NCBI GenBank assembly: GCA_945873105.1
Contig: CAMCBW010000012.1
Location: 1 to 64,000, forward strand
Direction of reading: 5' to 3'
From: Tangfeifania diversioriginum
GTDB lineage: Bacteria; Bacteroidota; Bacteroidia; Bacteroidales; Prolixibacteraceae
DNA: 64,000 nt
The notes below the pieces were generated by a model, which saw only the letters and a list, made by a program, of their open reading frames with translations, made no database searches and had not been told where the DNA came from. A program made the translations under genes and the position numbers. How positions within the stretch are numbered: position 1 is the stretch's first letter; each line of letters opens with the position of its first letter. Below are positions 26,503-35,094 of this stretch, in pieces.

Positions 26503-28043
26503 AATATGGACCTTGAGCGAGACCGGGTTCTACCCGACCTCAACCCAAGTACTCCCAACAACCCTCTGGTAACTTCGCGGGCAATCATGTTGGTGATTGG
26601 GCTCTTGAGCACCTGTTCGAATGTCGACTCTTCTTCATTTTTACTTGTTGTTTGATCTTTCGTTCTTCGATCCTCTTCCGATGTACGTGAAGGGGCGTCC
26701 AATTTTCTTTGAAGCATTTCGAATGCACTTTCCCGATCCATCTCCACATTGTACTCCCGTATCAGGTCAGAGTGCTGGATGAACTTGTTGATTTCCAATG
26801 TGCTCAGTACATCCATTCTGGAAAAAGGAGGTCTCATGAGGGTATTGACCAATTCTGTTGGTCTTCCCTTTTCATCGAGACCTGTAACGAATGCCTCTCC
26901 AATTCCAAGTTGTGTGATTAGTTCATCGATCTGGTAAAAATCAGAAAGTGGATAGTTTTCGGAGGCTGACTTGATGTCTTTTCTATCCTTGGCAGTAAAA
27001 GCCCGCAAGGCATGCTGAACTTTTGTTCCCAGCTGACCAAGGATCGCAGCGGGAATATCGGCTGGAGACTGGGTAATGAAGAAGATTCCTACCCCCTTGG
27101 ATCTGATCAGTTTGATGGTCATTTCAAACTGATCCAGCAATACTTTGGAGGCATTTCTGAAAATAAGGTGGGCCTCATCCAGGAAAATGACAAGTTCAGG
27201 TTTTGCCGGATCACCCAACTCGGGAAGGGACTGAAATATCTCGGCCAGCAGGCAGAGCATAAAGGTGCTGAAAAGGTCGGGTTTGCTCTGCATGTCTGTT
27301 AATCGCAGTATGTTGATCATTCCCTGGCCATCCTTGTTCTTTTTCATCAGGTCGAAAACGTCGAAAGAGGGTTCCCCAAAAATAGAGGCAGCCCCCTGTT
27401 GCTCGAGGGAAATGATGTTGCGCAGTATCGTTCCGGCGGAGGAGGAGGAGAGGAATCCATACTCCTTCTTAAACTCCTCTTTCCCTTCATTTCCGGCATA
27501 ATTGAGCACGCTTTTCAGATCTTTCAGGTCGAGCAGTGGCAGTTTTCGATCGTCACAATATTTGAAAATCATTGAGATGACCCCCTCCTGACTCTCGTTC
27601 AGTCCAAGGATTTTTGACAACAATACAGGTCCGTATTCTGAAATGGTGGCGCGCAATCTGACGCCCGGTTCGTCGGAAATGGATAGAAATTCGAGGGGAT
27701 AGCTTTTGGGATTCCACTCCATGCCGATCATTTTCATGCGCTTTTCGACAATGGGATTCATCTCCCCGGCTGCACCCAATCCACTAAGGTCTCCCTTGAT
27801 GTCCATAGCCAATACAGGGACTCCTGCATCGGAAAGGCTCTCCATGATCACCTGCAGCGATTTTGTCTTACCGGTACCAGTCGCTCCGGCGATCAAACCA
27901 TGGCGGTTAAAGGTCTTTAAGGGCAGTCTTACCTGGCATCCTGATTCATAATCATCGCCAAGTATGGCAGAACCGATCAGGATGGAATCACCCTTGAAGG
28001 TATAGGAGTTTCTTAATTTGTCTGTAAAGGTCTTTTTGTCCAT
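26499..28043 (-). CDS. HerA/YjgR-like ATPase (DUF853)
   Basis: 514 residues of the FtsK-HerA ATPase superfamily. Walker A AGATGTGKTKSLQ at 52-64, MDIKGDLSGLG after it, and Walker B with FLDEAHLIFRN near 290, followed by the sensor FFITQSPADIP. The C-terminal quarter is basic and low-complexity (SGRTRSRSRSIF). E. coli YjgR and relatives are of unknown function, thought to be DNA-acting motors. No NurA nuclease is adjacent, unlike archaeal HerA. It runs convergently into the PAS kinase, with a four-base overlap of the stops. Confidence 0.87.
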   Translation of the reverse strand: MDKKTFTDKLRNSYTFKGDSILIGSAILGDDYESGCQVRLPLKTFNRHGLIAGATGTGKTKSLQVIMESLSDAGVPVLAMDIKGDLSGLGAAGEMNPIVEKRMKMIGMEWNPKSYPLEFLSISDEPGVRLRATISEYGPVLLSKILGLNESQEGVISMIFKYCDDRKLPLLDLKDLKSVLNYAGNEGKEEFKKEYGFLSSSSAGTILRNIISLEQQGAASIFGEPSFDVFDLMKKNKDGQGMINILRLTDMQSKPDLFSTFMLCLLAEIFQSLPELGDPAKPELVIFLDEAHLIFRNASKVLLDQFEMTIKLIRSKGVGIFFITQSPADIPAAILGQLGTKVQHALRAFTAKDRKDIKSASENYPLSDFYQIDELITQLGIGEAFVTGLDEKGRPTELVNTLMRPPFSRMDVLSTLEINKFIQHSDLIREYNVEMDRESAFEMLQRKLDAPSRTSEEDRRTKDQTTSKNEEESTFEQVLKSPITNMIAREVTRGLLGVLGLRSGRTRSRSRSIF

Positions 28044-28355
28044 TTCCTTGAAATATTTACGGATGACTAAAATAGCATTTTTTGGTACAACTTCGCTCTT
28101 TGCTGAAGATATCTAACCATTCACAGATGGTGTACAAATCGTTCCCGGGTTTGATACATTGATCTGTGATCTTTCGTATAACTTGTGTCAAGTTCCGAAT
28201 TGGGAAGTAGTTTGAGTAATTCTAAATTAGTTTTGATTATTTTTACTTCTGTTTCACGTACCAAAGGGATTTGCGCCAAAGTTGATAAATTGATTCATCT
28301 TTTCATCCTGGCACTTTCCCGGTAGGGTAGATAATTACCAACTAAAAGTTTGCTT
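28044..28355. other. Divergent intergenic region, HerA-like / signalling operon
   Basis: 312 bases between diverging genes. It must carry the promoter of the signalling operon, but only a weak -7-like TACTTCTG near 28244 is seen. No gene is recognised. Confidence 0.4.
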
Positions 28356-29705
28356 ATGGATAATTCCATTGTACCACTTGCGATTAGCGTGGTTTATGCT
28401 GTTCGCTTCAGGAAATATGCCAAAATCAATCGTCTTCCTCAATGGGAAAATTTGTTTAGGAACGCACTGTTCTTTGCTAGTCTTCTCTTTGTAGTTGAAG
28501 CCATTATCGGAAACAGCAACTATACCCGATGGGTGTGGCATCTCCTTTTACTGGCATTGGTCTTTGTCCCTTTTCAACGGTCGGAGTTTCGGCCGATGCG
28601 GTCCTACATCATTGCCTTTATGCCCTATGTGCTGTTGTCGCTTGTCAATAATTTTTGTGAGCTGGCGGTCCCTGAATTCTTTAAAACCTATGAAGCCTAT
28701 TTTTTTAATGGCATAGTTCTGACATTCATATGGTTGTTGGCTACCTTGTACAGCCAAAACCGGCAATTCAAAGCTGCCGAAAAAGAGCGGATAAAACGGG
28801 AGCATGAAGATGAGATCAACAGGGCCATTGCCATCAGAAAAACTGAACTTGAAGGATTGGTGACAGAGAGGACTGCCGAGCTCACCCGGCAGAAGGAGGA
28901 GCTGGAGCAGACACTGGAAGAGTTGAAGACTACACAGTCGCAACTGATACAGTCTGAAAAGATGGCATCCCTGGGAGAGCTGACGGCCGGAATAGCGCAT
29001 GAGATTCAGAATCCGCTCAATTTTGTCAACAATTTTTCGGAAGTCAGCAATGAATTACTGGAAGAGATGCAGGTGGAACTGGACCAAGGGAACCATGAGG
29101 AGGTCAAACAGATTGTGGCTGATTTAAAAAACAACCTGGAAAAGATCAACCACCATGGCAAGCGCGCCGACAATATAGTCAAGGGAATGCTTCAGCACTC
29201 CAGGGCTAGTACCGGGCAGAAAGAAGCTGCGGATATCAATGTGCTGGCTGACGAATACCTTCGGTTGGCTTACCATGGTTTGAGGGCGAAGGACAAAAGT
29301 TTTAACGCAAAGTTTGAAGCGGATCTTGATTCCACCATCGGTAAAATAAGTATGGTTCCACAGGATATCGGCAGAGTGATTCTCAATCTTTTGACCAATG
29401 CTTTTTATGCAGTAACAGAGAAAAAGAGAGCACTTGGTGAAGCTTTTGAACCAACGGTATTGATCAGTACCAAAAAAGTGGCCAACGGGGTGGAGATCAA
29501 AGTTTCGGACAATGGTTTTGGAATTCCGGCCAAGATCATCGACAAAATCTTTCAACCCTTTTTCTCTACCAAACCTACCGGGAAGGGTACGGGATTGGGT
29601 TTGTCGCTCTGTTACGAGATCGTTACGAAGGAGCATGCAGGGGAATTGAAGGTGACAACCAAAGAGGGGGAAGGATCTGTATTCACAGTTCTTCTGCCAG
29701 TATAA
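28356..29705 (+). CDS. Membrane sensor histidine kinase
   Basis: 449 residues from ATG 28356 (a TTG two codons earlier is possible). Four hydrophobic segments at about 40-55, 62-75, 90-105 and 115-135 form a compact membrane sensor without a large extracellular domain. A long coiled coil follows (about 140-195, KERIKREHEDEINRAIAIRK through LEQTLEELKTTQ). HisKA has the phosphoacceptor His215 in GIAHEIQNPLNF. The ATPase domain has LLTNAFYAV, DNGFGIP and GTGLGLSLCYEI. This is the coiled-coil plus HisKA layout common in Bacteroidota. First gene of a tight operon; the receiver begins 12 bases after its stop and is the likely phosphate acceptor. Confidence 0.92.
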   Translation: MDNSIVPLAISVVYAVRFRKYAKINRLPQWENLFRNALFFASLLFVVEAIIGNSNYTRWVWHLLLLALVFVPFQRSEFRPMRSYIIAFMPYVLLSLVNNFCELAVPEFFKTYEAYFFNGIVLTFIWLLATLYSQNRQFKAAEKERIKREHEDEINRAIAIRKTELEGLVTERTAELTRQKEELEQTLEELKTTQSQLIQSEKMASLGELTAGIAHEIQNPLNFVNNFSEVSNELLEEMQVELDQGNHEEVKQIVADLKNNLEKINHHGKRADNIVKGMLQHSRASTGQKEAADINVLADEYLRLAYHGLRAKDKSFNAKFEADLDSTIGKISMVPQDIGRVILNLLTNAFYAVTEKKRALGEAFEPTVLISTKKVANGVEIKVSDNGFGIPAKIIDKIFQPFFSTKPTGKGTGLGLSLCYEIVTKEHAGELKVTTKEGEGSVFTVLLPV

Positions 29706-29717
29706 TTTTTATTTGAT

Positions 29718-30098
29718 ATGGCTAAAGTATTGGTGGTAGACGATGAAAGAGACATCAAGGATCTCTTTGAACAACATTTCAGAAAGGAGATCAGACAGGG
29801 AGAGTTGGCTTTTGTCTTCTCCTACTCGGGGGAGGAGGCAATAACTTACCTGCAGAGTCCTGAACATGAGGCTGTTTTGATTTTATCTGATATCAACATG
29901 CCGGGGATGAGTGGCCTTGATTTGTTGAAAAGTATCAAGGAGCGTTACAAGACCCCACCACCCTTGGTAATGATGATTACTGCCTATGGCGATGAGGAGA
30001 ATTATCAGCGAGCCATGCAATTGGGCGCCGATGATTTTCTGACCAAGCCATTGGATTTTAAGTCATTAAAAGAAAAATTGAAAACAAAAATCCCATGA
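29718..30098 (+). CDS. Stand-alone response regulator receiver
   Basis: 126 residues, a single receiver domain with no output. Acidic pocket Asp8-Asp9, phosphoacceptor Asp58 in LILSDINMPGMSG, Thr88 and Lys110 in FLTKPLD. All switch residues are intact. The N-terminus (FRKEIRQGELAFVFSYSGEEA) closely matches the receiver of the next gene, so the two are probably duplicates. Its stop overlaps the start of the cyclase gene as ATGA (30095-30098). It may act as a phosphate sink or shuttle between the kinase and the cyclase. Confidence 0.93.
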   Translation: MAKVLVVDDERDIKDLFEQHFRKEIRQGELAFVFSYSGEEAITYLQSPEHEAVLILSDINMPGMSGLDLLKSIKERYKTPPPLVMMITAYGDEENYQRAMQLGADDFLTKPLDFKSLKEKLKTKIP

Positions 30099-31126
30099 TT
30101 AAGATATTGATAGTAGATGATGAGACAGATTTTGAGATTCTTATCAGGCAAAAATTCCGTAAAAAAATTCGGGAACAGGCTTATGAGTTTGTTTTTGCGG
30201 TGAACGGCAAAGATGCTTTGAAGAAGATGGAGGAGTATCCCGACGTGGAGATTGTGCTGAGTGACATCAATATGCCGGAAATGGATGGACTGACTTTGCT
30301 GACCAAAATCAATGAATTCAAGCCTCTTGTGAAAACGGTCATGGTTTCTGCCTACGGTGACATGGAGAACATCCGGAAGGCCATGAACCGGGGTGCCTTC
30401 GATTTTGTGACGAAACCGGTGAATTTTGAGGACCTTGAGCTAACCATGGAGAAGACTATCCAGCACGTAAATTTGATTCGGGAGACTTTAAAGGCGATCA
30501 AGGAGAACAATATCCTGAAGATGTATGTGGATGAAAATGTGCTGAATTTCATGGGTAGCCGTGAATACGAGTCCTCCATCATGGCCAATGAAACCGTTGA
30601 AGCAACTGTCGCTTTTATCGACATCTGCAGTTTTACCTCCATCAGCGAAAAGGAGAATCCTGATACGGTAGTAGCCATGCTGAATAGTTATTTTGACCTG
30701 ATGGTCAAGGAGATCATTGCACAGGAAGGTATCATTGATAAATTCATCGGGGATTGTGTCATGGCGGTTTTCAAGGGGCCTTACCATCCCGACAGGGCGA
30801 TTGATGCCTGTCTCTCCATCCGCAATAAGATAGATTCCTTGCAGGAGAATGGGGCATTCTCTCCAAAGGTATCGGTCGGAATCAACAGTGGAGAGATGAT
30901 TTCGGGCAATATAGGGTCAGCAACCTTGAGAAGACTAGATTATACGGTAATTGGCGATACTGTGAACACTGCCCAGCGATTGCAAAGGGCGGCAGGAGTT
31001 GGTCAGATTGTCATTTCTGAGGCTGGTTACGAAAAGGTCAAACAATCCTTTAATTGCAGGCTGATCGGCATGGCAAGCCTGAAAAACAAGGCAGAAGAGG
31101 TGCGGTTGTATGAAGTGCTGAATTAA
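30095..31126 (+). CDS. Receiver-class III adenylate/guanylate cyclase
   Basis: 343 residues. The receiver spans 1-120 with phosphoacceptor Asp57 (VLSDINMPEMDG) and Lys107 (TKP). A helical linker (120-165) joins a class III cyclase domain. Metal-binding Asp176 lies in AFIDICSFT and Asp220 in FIGDCVMAVF. The purine-recognising pair appears to be Lys216 and Thr284 (DYTVIGD), which suggests ATP as substrate (class IIIb-like). Catalytic Asn291 and Arg295 are in VNTAQRL. All key residues are present, so it should make cAMP, with cGMP less likely. Activity is probably set by phosphorylation from the upstream kinase. The next gene begins at the base after its stop. Confidence 0.92.
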   Translation: MIKILIVDDETDFEILIRQKFRKKIREQAYEFVFAVNGKDALKKMEEYPDVEIVLSDINMPEMDGLTLLTKINEFKPLVKTVMVSAYGDMENIRKAMNRGAFDFVTKPVNFEDLELTMEKTIQHVNLIRETLKAIKENNILKMYVDENVLNFMGSREYESSIMANETVEATVAFIDICSFTSISEKENPDTVVAMLNSYFDLMVKEIIAQEGIIDKFIGDCVMAVFKGPYHPDRAIDACLSIRNKIDSLQENGAFSPKVSVGINSGEMISGNIGSATLRRLDYTVIGDTVNTAQRLQRAAGVGQIVISEAGYEKVKQSFNCRLIGMASLKNKAEEVRLYEVLN

Positions 31127-32608
31127 ATGAACCAAAAAAAACCAAACATGCGCTACGATAAAGTGTATGCTTTCCTGATAGAAAAATTGGAGACCGGTCT
31201 GCCGGCTTATCTCACCTATCATGATGCCAGTCATACCAGAAGTGTCATTGAATTCGCAGAACATCTGGCTTCCTCGGAAGGTGTTGCAGGAGATGAACTT
31301 CTTTTGCTGAAAACCGCAGCCTTGTTTCACGATGCCGGCTATTTGCAGCACCACAGGGAGCATGAAGAGCTCTCGTGTATGCTGGCAAGAAAACATCTCC
31401 CTGATTATGAGTATACTCCGAAGGAAATTGACAGGGTATGCCACATGATTATGGCCACAAAATTGCCTTCAGAGCCTTTTGACCTGTGTGAAAAGATACT
31501 TTGTGACGCTGATCTTTTTTACCTGGGAACAGAGCAGTATGATTTTTATGCAGATAGATTGTTCCAGGAGATGAAGAAGACGGGGGTAGTGAAGACGAAA
31601 GTCGACTGGTTGCTCCGGCAGGTTGAATTTTTGTCTGCACATCAATACCATACACAATCGGCCATCCAGGAGCGTGAAGCAACCAAGCAGGAGAAGTTGA
31701 AGGAGTTGAAAAAGAGGCTTGATTCGGCCTTCGTGACGACAAAAAGGATCAATGTCAACGAACTTCTTCAGGATTTTCTTTTGGTCATTGTTGGGGTCCT
31801 ATTTGCAGGCTATGCGCTGAAAGGATTTTTGGTTCCGAACCACTTTTTTGATGGCGGAATCACCGGAATCTCCCTGCTGGTGCATGAATTGTACCACATC
31901 AACCTTGCCGTTGCGATCCTGTTGCTGAATCTTCCTTTTATCATTGTCAGTTACTTCTCTGTGGGCAGCAGATTTGCCTTCCGAACCTTGTTCAGCGTTA
32001 TTATGCTGGGTCTGAGCCTTACACTCATCCCGGATGTGGCACTTACTTCGGATAAATTGCTGATATCCATCTTTGGCGGTGTCTTCCTCGGCATCGGCAT
32101 CGGATTAGTCATGCGTGCAGGTGCTGCACTGGATGGGATTGAAGTACTGGCACTCTACACCCTCAAAAGAACATCCTTTACCATTACAGAGATAATTTTG
32201 GGCATCAATGTACTTATCTTTGCCGTCGCTGCCTTTCAGTTCGGTATCGAGACAGCCCTCTATTCCGTATTAACCTATTTTTCTGCTACCAGATGTATTG
32301 ACTATGTGGTGGAGGGGATTCAGGCACATACCGGGGTAACCATCATCTCCGGAAAGAGTGAATTGATTAAATACCAGCTGGTCAATGACATGGGCAGGGG
32401 CATCACCATCTACAAGGGTGAACGGGGTTTCCTGCCGGGGAAGTTTGAGATCAGCGCGGATTGCGATATCATCTTCACCGTTATTTCAAGGCTTGAACTT
32501 CGAAAATTGAAGAACCTGGTCTACCAGATTGATCCGAATGCTTTCGTCTTCGCCAATACCATCAAGGAGGCTTCGGGAGGCGTTATCAAGAGAAGGCACC
32601 ACCATTGA
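31127..32608 (+). CDS. HD phosphohydrolase domain fused to YitT/DUF2179 membrane protein
   Basis: 493 residues. Residues 10-180 are an HD domain: YHDASHTRSV (His32, His36), the HD pair His68-Asp69 in ALFHDAGYL, His90, His106 and Asp127/129 in LCDADLFYLG, so the metal set looks complete. A charged linker (180-208) leads to five or six membrane segments (about 213-375) of the YitT family (LFAGYALKGFLVPNHFFDGG, GITGISLLVHEL, LGIGIGLVMRAGAALDGIE), then the cytosolic DUF2179 domain (390-485). YitT proteins are uncharacterised transporter-like proteins; an N-terminal HD is not their usual form. Position directly after the cyclase (no gap) suggests that the HD domain degrades or reads the cyclase product. 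Confidence 0.9.
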   Translation: MNQKKPNMRYDKVYAFLIEKLETGLPAYLTYHDASHTRSVIEFAEHLASSEGVAGDELLLLKTAALFHDAGYLQHHREHEELSCMLARKHLPDYEYTPKEIDRVCHMIMATKLPSEPFDLCEKILCDADLFYLGTEQYDFYADRLFQEMKKTGVVKTKVDWLLRQVEFLSAHQYHTQSAIQEREATKQEKLKELKKRLDSAFVTTKRINVNELLQDFLLVIVGVLFAGYALKGFLVPNHFFDGGITGISLLVHELYHINLAVAILLLNLPFIIVSYFSVGSRFAFRTLFSVIMLGLSLTLIPDVALTSDKLLISIFGGVFLGIGIGLVMRAGAALDGIEVLALYTLKRTSFTITEIILGINVLIFAVAAFQFGIETALYSVLTYFSATRCIDYVVEGIQAHTGVTIISGKSELIKYQLVNDMGRGITIYKGERGFLPGKFEISADCDIIFTVISRLELRKLKNLVYQIDPNAFVFANTIKEASGGVIKRRHHH

Positions 32609-32626
32609 CAATATAGGATCTACAAA

Positions 32627-33559
32627 ATGAATAAGTTAGATGAAATTTCCCTCATGGGTAGCAAGGATTCTTTGGCACTTGCCGATGAATTCTCCAAAAG
32701 ATACCGCGTTACAGGGGCCGACGAGTTCATGCTAAAAGATTTCTCGCACGATGCTGACGAGGAATTTGAAGCAGCTGGCAAGGATCATGGCCGGGAGCTT
32801 TTGGCGCTGGGGGTAAAAATGCTCTCTGAGATGCAGGACAAGTTGTATGCCCAGGATAAATGGTCACTGCTGGTGATCTTCCAGGCCATGGACGCAGCTG
32901 GCAAGGATGGTGCCATCAAACATGTGATGTCGGGAGTAAACCCCCAGGGATGCCAGGTAACAGCTTTCAAGGCTCCCACCGCAGAGGAGCTGGATCATGA
33001 CTACCTGTGGCGTTGCATGAAAAATCTTCCCGAACGGGGAAGGATCGGTATTTTCAATCGCTCCTATTACGAAGAGGTGTTGGTGGTAAGGGTACACGAG
33101 GAGATCCTGAGGTCACAAAAATTACCTGATAAGTTGATTACTGAAGATATTTGGAAGGAGCGACTGAAAGATATCCGCCATTTTGAGTCCTACCTGAACA
33201 ACAATGGGATTCTTTTGGTTAAAATCTTCCTGAATGTGTCGAAAAAAGAGCAGAAAAAACGTTTTCTGGAGAGGATTGAGCAACCTGAAAAGAATTGGAA
33301 ATTCAGCAAGGGTGATCTGTCTGAGCGGAAATTCTGGAAGGAGTACATGGATGCCTACGAACAATTAATCCAAAAAACCGCCACTGAAAGGTCTCCCTGG
33401 TACGTGGTTCCTGCCGACAACAAACTCTATGCCCGGGTGGTGGTTGCTGCGGCCATCCTTCATGCCCTGGATTCCATGGAGCTGGCCTATCCGAGTGTGA
33501 GCGCGGAGCAGGTTGCCGAACTGCATAGGTTGAAAGAGGGATTGCTGGCAGAGGATTGA
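32627..33559 (+). CDS. ppk2: Polyphosphate kinase 2 family protein
   Basis: 310 residues with the PPK2 core. Walker A is FQAMDAAGKDGAI (Lys93, Asp94), followed by HVMSGVNPQGCQVTAFKAPT, the lid region with RIGIFNRSYYEEVLVVRVH, and FLNVSKKEQKKRFLER. PPK2 enzymes move phosphate between polyphosphate and nucleotides. The one-domain form with this length matches the polyphosphate:AMP/ADP phosphotransferases that regenerate nucleoside di- and triphosphates. It starts 18 bases after the HD-YitT gene and is probably the last gene of the operon, which may link nucleotide supply to the cyclase. The exact PPK2 class is not decided here. Confidence 0.92.
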   Translation: MNKLDEISLMGSKDSLALADEFSKRYRVTGADEFMLKDFSHDADEEFEAAGKDHGRELLALGVKMLSEMQDKLYAQDKWSLLVIFQAMDAAGKDGAIKHVMSGVNPQGCQVTAFKAPTAEELDHDYLWRCMKNLPERGRIGIFNRSYYEEVLVVRVHEEILRSQKLPDKLITEDIWKERLKDIRHFESYLNNNGILLVKIFLNVSKKEQKKRFLERIEQPEKNWKFSKGDLSERKFWKEYMDAYEQLIQKTATERSPWYVVPADNKLYARVVVAAAILHALDSMELAYPSVSAEQVAELHRLKEGLLAED

Positions 33560-33561
33560 TA

Positions 33562-33588
33562 AAATGTTTGAAATGTTTGAAATGTTTT
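33562..33588 (+). repeat. Nine-base tandem repeat, three units
   Basis: AAATGTTTG occurs three times head to tail (third copy with one change), just after the ppk2 stop. It is followed by CCCTGAGCGAAGCCGAAGGG, a type of short intergenic repeat widespread in bacteria. Confidence 0.6.
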
Positions 33589-33648
33589 AAATGGTCTGAA
33601 TAGTGCCGGTCCCTGAGCGAAGCCGAAGGGTAAACCCTTTAAACAATT

Positions 33649-35094
33649 CTATTGGGCAATCCACAAAATTGAGTTGAAAGTTCCCACCTCATTCTTTTCA
33701 TACAAATCATTGGAGGTGTCGTGCATCCATGCTCCGTCCACGATGAATTTGTAGGTGTGCTTTCCTGGTTTGAGCAGCAACGGAAAGAACCATTTGCTCC
33801 CATTTTTCGACATCCGGTAGCCGGTCTTGCTCCATCCGTTGAAACTGCCTGTGACAATAACCTCTCTTGCCTCTGCATGATTGTTAAGCTCGAACAGATG
33901 GTTTGCCTTCAAAGCTACAAACGAATTGGTGTGGTCGCCTGATCCGGTCGCAAACGGATTCGCCGGATCGGTGATCCACTTTCCATCCACTACAAATTTG
34001 TATTCGTAGTTCCCTGCCGGCAAAATATAGGGAAGCTGCCAACCTGTTGAGGTTTTGTCCATCGGCAGCTCATCCTGTTTCCATCCGTTGAAACTGCCTG
34101 TCAGTACCACTTGCCTTGCCTCTGCAAATCCTGGCAGTTTAAATATATAAGGCTCACCAATGGAAAGCACTGAATTGGTATTGCCTTGTCCGTCTTTGCG
34201 GGTAATGGGATTAACCGGATCGGTGTACCATTGATTGTCTGCAATAAATTTGTACGCATAGGTACCCTCCCGCAGGTAAACAGGGAGTTCCCAGCCATCA
34301 TCCGTCTTTTTCAGGAACAACTCGCTGGGATTCCAATTGTTAAAATTGCCTGCCACCGCAACTTTCCGGGAATAACCATTCCCTTTGAGCCGGAAGACAT
34401 GGTTGGGGCAATAGACAACTGAATTGTATCCGCCGGCTCCATCTTTCTCCCTGAGTTTGTTGGCAGGATCATGGATCCATTTGCCATCCAGGATAAATTT
34501 GTAGGTATACTTTCCCGGTTTCAGGTCCAACTCAACCGTCCAACCCGAATCAACCCGTTTCATGGGATGCAGCGAGGTGCTCCATCCGTTGAAGGAGCCA
34601 GAAATGTAGACATTGCTGGCAGTTTTATTTCCAGCAAGGTAGAACCATGCGCGCTTGCCATACTGAAAGGTATAGGCAATGTCAAACTGGTTGTAGCCAA
34701 ATACCACCGAGGCCTCGTCTGTATGGCCGGCGAAGTTCATCCAGCTGTCAACCAAAAGTAGCACATCGTTGGATCTGGCTTTTGACTGACCGGTTGCTGA
34801 CCCGAACGCTTTGGAAAGTTCCACGACGTTGCCTTTTAACTTGACGACCTTCCAGGTGTCCCCTTGGTAGGTGAAACTGGTCTCCCCCTTGTAAACGCGG
34901 GCCAACAGTGTGCTGTCCAGATCAAAAAGTAGCGAAACCTCTTTCTTCTCTTGCTCTGACCACTTCAAATTGATGGAAAACAGGATGTTCCCATTCTCAA
35001 TCCTGCATATTTTTTCAGGATCGAATTGGGCTTTGGTCGATATGGAACCGAACAACAGTCCACAAAGAAGTAATATGAATGCAATTTTCCTCAT
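33649..35094 (-). CDS. Secreted protein with four tandem CBM48-like (AMPK glycogen-binding) domains
   Basis: 481 residues with a signal peptide (about 1-22). Residues 25-145 are an unrecognised N-terminal region. Four repeats follow with a period of 83-84 residues, marked by GSFNGW at 166, GNFNNW at 249, GSFNGW at 333 and GSFNGW at 417. Each continues with a GWxxxxxLxxGxYxYKFxxDGxWxxDP block and a TNSV-like end. This is the E-set/AMPK glycogen-binding pattern, which binds alpha-glucans through two Trp and a Lys/Asn. No catalytic domain is present. Its start overlaps the stop of the upstream aspartyl protease gene by four bases (35091-35094), so the two are co-translated. Confidence 0.9.
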   Translation of the reverse strand: MRKIAFILLLCGLLFGSISTKAQFDPEKICRIENGNILFSINLKWSEQEKKEVSLLFDLDSTLLARVYKGETSFTYQGDTWKVVKLKGNVVELSKAFGSATGQSKARSNDVLLLVDSWMNFAGHTDEASVVFGYNQFDIAYTFQYGKRAWFYLAGNKTASNVYISGSFNGWSTSLHPMKRVDSGWTVELDLKPGKYTYKFILDGKWIHDPANKLREKDGAGGYNSVVYCPNHVFRLKGNGYSRKVAVAGNFNNWNPSELFLKKTDDGWELPVYLREGTYAYKFIADNQWYTDPVNPITRKDGQGNTNSVLSIGEPYIFKLPGFAEARQVVLTGSFNGWKQDELPMDKTSTGWQLPYILPAGNYEYKFVVDGKWITDPANPFATGSGDHTNSFVALKANHLFELNNHAEAREVIVTGSFNGWSKTGYRMSKNGSKWFFPLLLKPGKHTYKFIVDGAWMHDTSNDLYEKNEVGTFNSILWIAQ

